From Oscillospiraceae bacterium (GTDB taxonomy: Bacteria > Bacillota > Clostridia > UMGS1883): DNA of 6,636 nucleotides. Numbering within the stretch: the stretch's first letter is position 1; every line of letters begins with the position of its first letter. The position numbers were made by a program, and so were the translations under genes. Below, one piece after another: positions 1 through 5,478 of this stretch. The notes beneath the pieces were generated by a model. The model made no database searches. It saw only the letters and a program-made list of their open reading frames with translations, and was not told the DNA's origin. The stretch covers positions 1-6,636 of the forward strand of contig JAFLUQ010000124.1 of NCBI GenBank assembly GCA_022508735.1, written 5' to 3'.

Positions 1-790
1 TGAAATGGAAGCCGCCGAAGTCGGGGTGGGGGATAACATACTTGCTGATGTCCACTCCGCGGCAGGGGATGAAGTTGATAACGCCTGCGGGGAGGCCTGC
101 CTCCATCATGAGGCGCATGAAGTAGTAGTTAGAAAGCGTTGCCGTGGTGGAGGGCTTCCAGAGCACGGTGTTGCCCATAACGGCGGGGGCGAGAGCCAGA
201 TTGCCGCCGATAGATGTGAAGTTGAAGGGAGTAAGAGCTGTCACAAAGCCGTCAAGCGGGCGGTACTCATTGCGGTTCCAGATAGCGCCGACGCTGTTGG
301 GCTGCTGCTTGTAAAGCTCCTGAGCGTTGTATACGTTGTAGCGCGCAAAGTCGGTCAGCTCGCAGGCGGAGTCGATCTCGGCCTGGAACACGGTCTTGCT
401 CTGGCCCAGCATGGTGGCGGCGTTGAGCTTGTCTCTCCAGGGGCCGGCCAGAAGCTCGGCGCATTTCATAAAGATAGAAGCGCGGTGCTCCCAGGGCATT
501 GTGGCCCAAGTCTTCTTGGCTGCCATGGCGGCCTCAATAGCCATGTTCAGTTCTTTTTCGCCCGCCATGCAGCACTCGGCAAGCACGTGCTGGTGGTCGT
601 GGGGCATGGTGATCTTAACGGTAGTATCTGTGTAAACCTCTTTGCCGCCGATGATAAGCGGAATTTTAACTACGGTCTCGCTCTGGCGCTTCAGCTCCGC
701 CTTAAGGCTGGCGCGCTCCTTGCTGCCGGGCATATAGCCGTGGATCGGCTCGTTTGCCGGTTCGTGTATGTGGAAATATGCGTTGTTCAT
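1..790 (-). CDS. pruA: Delta-1-pyrroline-5-carboxylate dehydrogenase, 3' end beyond window
   Basis: This gene encodes the first 263 residues of an aldehyde dehydrogenase of the P5C-dehydrogenase type, which oxidises glutamate semialdehyde (from proline or ornithine) to glutamate with NAD+ in the cytoplasm. I translated it by hand from the minus strand. The N-terminal extension and the stretches PHDHQHVLAECC (63-74), GQSKTVFQAEIDSACEL (129-145), TPFNFTSIGGNLALAPAVMG (187-206) and VLWKPS (209-214) match the long ALDH4A1/PruA-like class closely. Asn190 of PFNF and Lys212 of WKPS are the expected oxyanion-hole and NAD-binding residues. The catalytic Cys and general-base Glu lie in the missing C-terminal part. 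The start ATG at 790-788 follows an AAAGGA ribosome site about 8 nt upstream. The gene stands alone, with no proline dehydrogenase domain visible. The family is quite secure; the physiological substrate is inferred from it. Confidence 0.93.
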   Translation of the reverse strand, partial: MNNAYFHIHEPANEPIHGYMPGSKERASLKAELKRQSETVVKIPLIIGGKEVYTDTTVKITMPHDHQHVLAECCMAGEKELNMAIEAAMAAKKTWATMPWEHRASIFMKCAELLAGPWRDKLNAATMLGQSKTVFQAEIDSACELTDFARYNVYNAQELYKQQPNSVGAIWNRNEYRPLDGFVTALTPFNFTSIGGNLALAPAVMGNTVLWKPSTTATLSNYYFMRLMMEAGLPAGVINFIPCRGVDISKYVIPHPDFGGFHF

Positions 791-824
791 GTCTATCGTC
801 CTTTCGTATTATTGTTCTATAAAT

Positions 825-852
825 ATTATAGTATAATTTTCAAATTTGTCAA
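825..852 (-). promoter_or_regulatory. Sigma-A-type promoter of the P5C dehydrogenase gene
   Basis: On the minus strand a perfect -35 TTGACA (852-847) and a perfect -10 TATAAT (830-825) are separated by 16 bp. Transcription would start about 28 nt upstream of the ATG at 790. The -35 shares bases with the TGA stop (851-849) of the upstream glycosyltransferase gene. A short dyad, ATTATA-G-TATAAT (825-837), is centred just beside the -10 and could be an operator, but in such A+T-rich DNA it may be chance. Confidence 0.8.
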
Positions 853-1547
853 GACGCTTGAAGTAAAATATTTGCTTCCTCCTCGCCCAGATATCCCTCA
901 TTAAGCATCTTGCGAACCACGATCTTTCGCCGTTGCTCAGCAAGATCGGGGTTTTTCGTGGGGGCATATGCCGAAGGAGCGTTCGGTATGCCGGCAAGCA
1001 TTGTGCATTCGTAGTCGCTTAGCTGTGAAGGCTTCTTATCGAAATACCCCAGCGCCGCGTCGCGAACAGAGTAGTAGCCGTCACCGAAGTATATGGTATT
1101 CACGTAAAGCTCAAGAATATCGTCTTTGGTGTAGTCTTTTTCCAGCCGGACGGCAATGAAGGCTTCGGCAATTTTCTTGATAAGGTCGCGATTCATCGGG
1201 AAGTAGTAGTTCTTTGCCAGCTGCTGGGTTATGGTGCTGCCGCCTTCTTTGAACTCCTTATCGCGCAGATCCACCATGAGCGCCCGGGCGATGCCCAAGG
1301 GGTCTATGCCGAAGTGCAGACGAAAGCGGTGGTCCTCAGCGGCAACAACCGCGTCGCGGTAAGTTTTTGGCAGCTCATAAAGAGGCGTGAAGCTCTCTTT
1401 TTCCCGCGTCTCTGCCACGACCGAGGCGAGGGGCTTTTCATCAAGCAGCGTGCGGTATTCTCTGTATCCAAGCAAGGTCACAAGCGCTCCGAAGCCCAGC
1501 AGAAGGACGATAACGCAGCACAAAAGCCTCTTTACAAATTTAAGCAT
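849..1547 (-). CDS. mtgA: Monofunctional biosynthetic peptidoglycan transglycosylase (GT51)
   Basis: The 232-aa membrane-anchored enzyme would polymerise lipid II into glycan strands on the outer face of the membrane. Residues 8-27 form one hydrophobic N-terminal anchor. The GT51 motifs are all present in order: EDHRFRLHFG (71-80) with catalytic Glu71, GGSTITQQLAKN (102-113), KKIAEAF (124-130) with the second conserved Glu128, KDDILELYVNTIYFG (141-155), and RRKIVVRKM (206-214). The protein ends soon after the GT domain. There is no transpeptidase domain, and the short spacer after the stop holds no remnant of one, so this is a single-domain MGT and not a broken class A PBP. The ATG at 1547-1545 is preceded by AGAGAGGTG. 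No hairpin terminator follows the stop, so read-through into the downstream dehydrogenase gene is possible. The gene is divergent from the A+T-rich gene at 1731. Confidence 0.93.
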   Translation of the reverse strand: MLKFVKRLLCCVIVLLLGFGALVTLLGYREYRTLLDEKPLASVVAETREKESFTPLYELPKTYRDAVVAAEDHRFRLHFGIDPLGIARALMVDLRDKEFKEGGSTITQQLAKNYYFPMNRDLIKKIAEAFIAVRLEKDYTKDDILELYVNTIYFGDGYYSVRDAALGYFDKKPSQLSDYECTMLAGIPNAPSAYAPTKNPDLAEQRRKIVVRKMLNEGYLGEEEANILLQAS

Positions 1548-1570
1548 GGATTTTCACCTCTCTTTTTCTT

Positions 1571-1599
1571 ATTATATCACTTTACCGCGTGAAAGTAAA
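1571..1599 (-). promoter_or_regulatory. Extended -10 promoter of the glycosyltransferase gene
   Basis: On the minus strand a perfect -10 TATAAT (1576-1571) is preceded by TGA, giving an extended -10 TGN motif. The -35 TTTACT (1599-1594) matches the consensus at 4 of 6 positions, with a 17-bp spacer. The expected start lies roughly 17 nt before the ATG at 1547, leaving a short leader that holds just the ribosome site. Confidence 0.72.
1579..1596. promoter_or_regulatory. Candidate operator palindrome in the glycosyltransferase promoter
   Basis: An 18-bp imperfect palindrome (half-sites ACTTT…CG and CG…AAAGT, 7 of 9 positions symmetric) fills the spacer between the -10 and -35 boxes of the glycosyltransferase promoter. 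Its position would let a bound dimeric repressor block polymerase. No regulator is encoded in the window, so the function is inference from symmetry and position only. Confidence 0.3.
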
Positions 1600-1634
1600 C
1601 AATATTTTGGGAAAACATATAAAGCAATATAATG

Positions 1635-1663
1635 TTGCAAATTTTGTCGTGCTATGATATAAT
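1635..1663 (+). promoter_or_regulatory. Promoter of the A+T-rich glycosylase-like gene
   Basis: A -35 TTGCAA (1635-1640, 4 of 6 consensus) and a perfect -10 TATAAT (1658-1663) are 17 bp apart, and TGA precedes the -10 to give an extended -10. The leader would be about 60 nt, with two small hairpins: TTGCC/GGCAA at about 1663-1677 and CGCT/AGCG at about 1681-1695. The -35 overlaps an imperfect palindrome, GCAA…TTGC (1624-1638). The promoter lies downstream of the ATG at 1632, so that ATG cannot be the start of a transcript made from here. Confidence 0.65.
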
Positions 1664-1713
1664 TGCCTCATTGGCAAAAACGCTGCCTGGAAGCGTGATA
1701 TTATTACAAAAAA

Positions 1714-1720
1714 AGAGGGA
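1714..1720 (+). promoter_or_regulatory. Ribosome-binding site that selects the GTG start at 1731
   Basis: AGAGGGA sits 10 nt before GTG 1731. No comparable purine-rich site precedes the upstream in-frame ATG at 1632, so this site decides the start. Confidence 0.7.
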
Positions 1721-1730
1721 GTGTATAATT

Positions 1731-2489
1731 GTGAAATTTAACGATTTTGAAAAACAAATAGTAAGGTGCCAAACGCTTGACGAACTTTTTACATTATGGC
1801 GTGAAGCGCACAAAGCGGAAGAAAATTATAAAGAAACAACCGTTGACGGCATAGATAAAAACACGTTTGTGGCAGACGGCTATATTGATGAGAATTGCTA
1901 TTATAAATCAGACTATAAAACGCTGTTTATTCTAAAAGAAGCTAATATAAAAGAATATAATGTTGGTATAGACAGCAGTCAAGTGGGATTTTATACCGAT
2001 TATATAAACGACGGCAAACCGAATATTCCCAAACAACAAGAAAAAATCGGCAGAATGGCTTATTACCTGCAAAACGGTGAAAATGAAACTGCCAAGATGC
2101 CGTCAGAGGTTCAGCTGAAAAATGCTCTTAAATACACGGCTTTTATGAATATAAATAAGCGAGGCGGAGCGAAGAGTACCAATTCCCCAAAAATTAACGC
2201 CTATTATAATAAGTATGAGCAATTTATAAAAAAGGAAATAGAAATTATAAATCCGAATTGTATTGTTATAATTGGTACAACAGAAGCAAATGACAACATT
2301 AATAAGTTTGCGGCAGAAAATAAAATAAGAACCATAAATATGTGGCATACAGCCTATAGAATGTCAAGGCAAAAAAGAAGCGACAATCCAATTTACGCAT
2401 TGTCAAACAATGGTAGCGAACCGGATAAAAACGTTGATTGTTATATGCGCAAATTTTTTGAAACAGCACAGTCATCAGAGACATTATAA
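1731..2489 (+). CDS. Hypothetical protein, uracil-DNA-glycosylase-superfamily-like
   Basis: The 252-aa protein is cytoplasmic, with no signal peptide or membrane segment. I cannot name an exact family. The order of motifs resembles divergent UDG-superfamily proteins of unknown function. A hydrophobic strand TLFILKEANI (64-73) sits where motif I would be. KYTAFMNINKRGG (134-146) has a Phe-Met-Asn core like the central strand. NPNCIVIIGTTEAN (174-187) is a second strand and turn, and MWHTAYR (204-210) resembles the HPS/HPxYR motif III, with Thr in place of Pro. Catalysis is therefore uncertain. The gene starts at GTG 1731, chosen from its ribosome site and promoter; the longer frame from ATG 1632 begins upstream of the -35. 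Composition is strikingly A+T-rich: the 60 bases 2221-2280 contain 11 G or C, against 38 in 3301-3360 of the neighbouring gene. This suggests recent transfer. It is a lone gene with no obvious partner. An alternative is a nuclease- or NAD-related Rossmann-like protein. Confidence 0.7.
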   Translation: MKFNDFEKQIVRCQTLDELFTLWREAHKAEENYKETTVDGIDKNTFVADGYIDENCYYKSDYKTLFILKEANIKEYNVGIDSSQVGFYTDYINDGKPNIPKQQEKIGRMAYYLQNGENETAKMPSEVQLKNALKYTAFMNINKRGGAKSTNSPKINAYYNKYEQFIKKEIEIINPNCIVIIGTTEANDNINKFAAENKIRTINMWHTAYRMSRQKRSDNPIYALSNNGSEPDKNVDCYMRKFFETAQSSETL

Positions 2490-2577
2490 ACAAAAAGAGA
2501 ATTTTAATGCTGCTTCAGATCATATCACTTTCACCCTTGACAAATACTATATCAAAATATCAATTACAATTCAATTA

Positions 2578-2591
2578 AATTAATATTAATT
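2578..2591. repeat. 14-bp perfect A+T palindrome upstream of the GH30 promoter
   Basis: AATTAATATTAATT is its own reverse complement and ends 20 bp before the -35 box at 2612. It lies within the 209-bp intergenic stretch 2490-2698, which is very A+T-rich up to about 2600. It could be a regulator site or act as an UP-element-like A+T tract. Chance is not excluded at this base composition. No clear terminator for the preceding gene is visible in this stretch. Confidence 0.4.
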
Positions 2592-2611
2592 ATATTAAAC
2601 CGGGCGATAAC

Positions 2612-2640
2612 TTGACAAACATAAGATTGTGTGATAAAAT
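2612..2640 (+). promoter_or_regulatory. Promoter of the GH30 / amine-oxidase-domain unit
   Basis: A perfect -35 TTGACA (2612-2617), a 17-bp spacer and a -10 TAAAAT (2635-2640, 5 of 6) preceded by TGA (extended -10) lie upstream of the glycosidase gene. The predicted start near 2647 gives a leader of about 50 nt. The leader contains a small hairpin, TTGCTG/CAGCGA with an A5 loop (2663-2679), just before the ribosome site. A second TTGACA at 2537-2542 has no convincing -10. Confidence 0.8.
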
Positions 2641-2686
2641 GTACATTGATATAAAGCTGATCTTGCTGAAAAACAGCGAATAATAA

Positions 2687-2691
2687 AGGAG
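2687..2691 (+). promoter_or_regulatory. Ribosome-binding site that selects ATG 2699 for the GH30 gene
   Basis: AGGAG ends at 2691. It is one base before the first in-frame ATG (2693) but 7 nt before the second (2699). The spacing favours 2699, which removes two residues (Met-Lys) from the longer reading. Confidence 0.7.
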
Positions 2692-2698
2692 AATGAAA

Positions 2699-5434
2699 AT
2701 GAAAAAGAAAAGGCTGCTCGCACTGCTTGTTGCGGCAATTATGCTCTTTGGGGTAATGCCGCTTTCTGCTTTGGCGGCTTCGCCTATACGGGTGAAGTTC
2801 AACGCACTTTCCGACGCACCCCGTTTTGACGGCTGGGGAACCTCCCTGTGCTGGTGGGCCGAGGTCCTCGGCGGCGAGGAGGAGGCTCACCGCAAGGTTA
2901 TAAGCCGTGCTCTGTTCGATGTTGAGGAGGGTCTTGGCCTTAACATCGTGCGCTACAATATCGGCGCAGGTGACAACCCCGAGCACACCCACCTCAACAA
3001 CGGCCGCGGTATGCCCGTTTGGGTGGACGAAAACGGCAATTTCAACCCTGACGCCGATCCGAATCAGATCGCCTTTCTTCAGGACGCAGTAGAGATGGGC
3101 GCGGACATAGTTGAGGTTTTCAGCAATTCTCCCCCGTATTACATGACCGTCAGCGGCTGCTCCAGCGGCGGTGAAGACAGCAACGTAAATAACATAACTC
3201 CCGACAAATTTGACGAGTTTGCCGACTACCTTGCCACGGTAACGGCTTATATACAGAACGATTTAGGTATCAAGGTTGATTCTCTTGAACCCATGAACGA
3301 GGCCAACACCAACTTCTGGGGCTATGAGGGCAGCCAGGAGGGCTGTCACATCGACGCCGAGGACCACAGCGCTTTGATTGTCGCTTCGGCCAAGGCCCTT
3401 AAGGCTCACGGCCTTGATAACGTTATCGTCACCGCCTCCGACGAAAATAATATGGACGTCATGGCCGGCTATCTTGACAAATACACCGATGAGGCTCTTG
3501 CTCTCATGCCCCGCCTCAACGTTCACTCTTACGGCGGCGGTTACGGCAACATCACCCGCGTCGCCAAGGAGCTCGGCAAGGATATATATATGTCTGAGGT
3601 GGACGGCGACGGCTCCATCGGCTACGACAGCGAAAATATGGGCCCTGCTCTCTGGTTCAGCCAGAAGATAGCCGACGACATGAATAACCTCCGCCCGAGT
3701 GCCTGGGTATGCTGGCAGGTGGCCGACTATCACCGCCCGGGCAGCAATCCCGACAACGGCTATTGGAATCTTTCCGGCTACGACCCGGGGACAAATACCC
3801 TGCACAAGTATAAGAAATACTATGCCTTTGCGCACTACACAAAGTTTATCCGCCCCGGCTTCACCTTCCTCGGCAGCGCCAAGCCTAACGTTGTTGCCGC
3901 CAGAGATTACGAGACAGGTGAGACGGTCATTGTTGTGACCAACTCCGGCAAGCGGGATGAAACATATGAGTTCGACCTCTCGGCTCTTGACGGTGTGGGC
4001 AGCGAGGTAGAGGCTTACGCTACAAACAGAATATTAGATCTTGCTCAGTTTAACAGCCTCGCTTCTATGGACGGAAAGGTTCTCCGTCTCAGGGCTGATA
4101 AGGACACCATCGTCACTGTTGTGATTAAAAATGAGACTCCTGCGGCGGTCAGCAATACCAGCCTGACCCTCGGCGCCAAGGCAACCAGCGCTTTCCCCGG
4201 TGAGAGTATAGCCCTTATAACCGAGACTAACGGGGCTTATCCCGTTTATGAGGTCGAGGGCGGCGCTACCGACGGCGCGAGCATCACAGTGGGTGACGGC
4301 ACAAGCGCTTCTGTTAAGGCGGTTATTCCCGAAACCGACATTTCTGCAACATTAAATATTGACATAATCCATAACGGCGACACGGTTCGCATTGTTAATT
4401 TTGAAAGCGGTCTTGCCGTTCAGGAGCGCGGCGACGGCTACGTTCAGGAGGGCGACAACGACAGCGCCGGGCAGTATTGGATAATCAACCGCATCGGCGA
4501 CATAGCCTCGTTCATCAACCTCCGCAGCGGCAATATGCTCGCTGACGACGGCGGCACAGAATGGCGCATAACGCCCGGCGATGGCGGCTGGGGGCTGGTT
4601 AACACCAAGACCGAAAGAGGCCTTGACGATTACGGCCACGCCAAGCATGAGGGCGCGACCGTCGGCACCTATGAGTACGGCGGCGGCCCCAATCAGCTGT
4701 GGAACTTCAGCCACGGCAACCTTGTTCCGGCCATTGACGAGCTGGAAGAGGCGCAATTCGAGAAGCGTGTTATTCCCGTAGAGATAGACGGCACGGCCCC
4801 CTACGGCGGAGCCGAGGAGGTCTCCTACGAAAAAGTGTTTGACGGTGACCTCGAGACCCACCACGACGCGTGGGACGGCGAAAACTCCTATGTTGTAGCC
4901 ACTATGCCCGAGGGAGTTAAGGTCAACAAGGTTCGCTTTGCTCCCAGAATAGGCTTCCTTTACCGTATGTACGGCGGAACCTTCTACGGCGTAAAGGGCG
5001 ACACCGAAACTCTGATCTACACAGTTCCCGAAACCATAAGAAATGGCTGGAACGAGTTCTATTTTGCCAGCGATGAAGCATATGATAAGATTGTCTACCG
5101 CACTCCTGCGGGAGGTCTGTGCAATATCGCCGAGCTGGAGTTCTATACTGCTCCCATCGAGGCTCGCGTTCAGCTTAGCGAGATTAGCGATAAGAATTTT
5201 GCGAGTGTGGGCTATGTAAACTATGGCGTTTCCGCGGAGCTTCAGATCATGAAGGTATACCGCAACGATCGCCAGATCAAGGCCGTTGATATCGCTACTC
5301 ATGAGATGGAGCGCTACAGTATGGGCAGAGAATATATTCCCCTTCGCGAGGGCTTTGAAAGCGTGGATATCTACGTGCTGTTTGACGGCGAGGTAGTAAC
5401 AAGCGGATATGTGTATCTTGCGGAAAAACAATAA
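2699..5434 (+). CDS. Secreted modular GH30 glycosidase, endo-beta-1,6-galactanase-like
   Basis: The 911-aa exported enzyme has a Sec signal peptide at residues 1-26 (MKKKRLL, hydrophobic core, LSALA before the cut). The catalytic domain, about 27-480, is GH30: a (beta/alpha)8 barrel plus its own beta-sandwich from about 380. Signatures are FDGWGTSLCWW (43-53), SNSPPYYMTVSGCSS (142-156), PMNEANTNFW with acid/base Glu201, MSEVDG with nucleophile Glu300, and WQ (339-340). These fit the group containing endo-beta-1,6-galactanases, so type II arabinogalactan side chains are the inferred substrate. Ala replaces the usual Pro after Asn-Glu. Next come an Ig-like stretch (about 483-558), a ricin-type beta-trefoil-like module (about 560-675, QYW 592-594 and QLW 666-668), a discoidin/F5-8C-like module (about 690-820) and an unassigned beta-rich end (820-911). 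There is no LPXTG or SLH anchor, so it is probably released. It probably shares a transcript with the gene at 5479. The fold is confident; the substrate is inferred. Confidence 0.9.
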   Translation: MKKKRLLALLVAAIMLFGVMPLSALAASPIRVKFNALSDAPRFDGWGTSLCWWAEVLGGEEEAHRKVISRALFDVEEGLGLNIVRYNIGAGDNPEHTHLNNGRGMPVWVDENGNFNPDADPNQIAFLQDAVEMGADIVEVFSNSPPYYMTVSGCSSGGEDSNVNNITPDKFDEFADYLATVTAYIQNDLGIKVDSLEPMNEANTNFWGYEGSQEGCHIDAEDHSALIVASAKALKAHGLDNVIVTASDENNMDVMAGYLDKYTDEALALMPRLNVHSYGGGYGNITRVAKELGKDIYMSEVDGDGSIGYDSENMGPALWFSQKIADDMNNLRPSAWVCWQVADYHRPGSNPDNGYWNLSGYDPGTNTLHKYKKYYAFAHYTKFIRPGFTFLGSAKPNVVAARDYETGETVIVVTNSGKRDETYEFDLSALDGVGSEVEAYATNRILDLAQFNSLASMDGKVLRLRADKDTIVTVVIKNETPAAVSNTSLTLGAKATSAFPGESIALITETNGAYPVYEVEGGATDGASITVGDGTSASVKAVIPETDISATLNIDIIHNGDTVRIVNFESGLAVQERGDGYVQEGDNDSAGQYWIINRIGDIASFINLRSGNMLADDGGTEWRITPGDGGWGLVNTKTERGLDDYGHAKHEGATVGTYEYGGGPNQLWNFSHGNLVPAIDELEEAQFEKRVIPVEIDGTAPYGGAEEVSYEKVFDGDLETHHDAWDGENSYVVATMPEGVKVNKVRFAPRIGFLYRMYGGTFYGVKGDTETLIYTVPETIRNGWNEFYFASDEAYDKIVYRTPAGGLCNIAELEFYTAPIEARVQLSEISDKNFASVGYVNYGVSAELQIMKVYRNDRQIKAVDIATHEMERYSMGREYIPLREGFESVDIYVLFDGEVVTSGYVYLAEKQ

Positions 5435-5459
5435 TCAATATTAAATAATCGGTATTAAA
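5432..5459 (+). repeat. Tandem 14-bp direct repeat across the GH30 stop codon
   Basis: TAATCAATATTAAA (5432-5445) is followed without a gap by TAATCGGTATTAAA (5446-5459), with 12 of 14 positions identical. The first copy begins with the GH30 stop codon TAA. The pair fills most of the 44-bp spacer to the next gene. It may be a small tandem duplication. There is no terminator or convincing promoter in the spacer. Confidence 0.6.
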
Positions 5460-5478
5460 AGAAAGGATATGACCCAAA

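Noticed and set aside
5..904. Open frame of about 299 codons on the plus strand
   Set aside because: It lies antisense to the P5C dehydrogenase gene, whose minus-strand translation matches its family throughout. The plus-strand product is low-complexity Ala/Gly/Val/His without domains.
849..1547. Truncated class A penicillin-binding protein
   Set aside because: All GT51 motifs are intact, the length fits single-domain MGT enzymes, and the sequence after the stop holds no transpeptidase remnant.
2537..2565. Second promoter upstream of the GH30 gene
   Set aside because: TTGACA at 2537-2542 is perfect, but no acceptable -10 lies 16-18 bp downstream.
2693..2698. ATG 2693 as start of the GH30 gene
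   Set aside because: It lies one base after AGGAG, too close for initiation. ATG 2699 has the normal 7-nt spacing.
3263..3835. Open frame of about 190 codons on the minus strand
   Set aside because: It is antisense to the GH30 catalytic domain, which carries the catalytic residues on the plus strand. The product has a shadow-like composition.
4352..5431. Open frame of about 359 codons on the minus strand
   Set aside because: It is antisense to the C-terminal modules of the GH30 gene and reflects codon bias in G+C-rich coding DNA. It has no ribosome site or recognisable domain.
5469..5471. ATG 5469 as a start near the second gene's ribosome site
   Set aside because: It is out of frame with the 322-aa gene, too close to the ribosome site, and its frame closes after under 30 codons.
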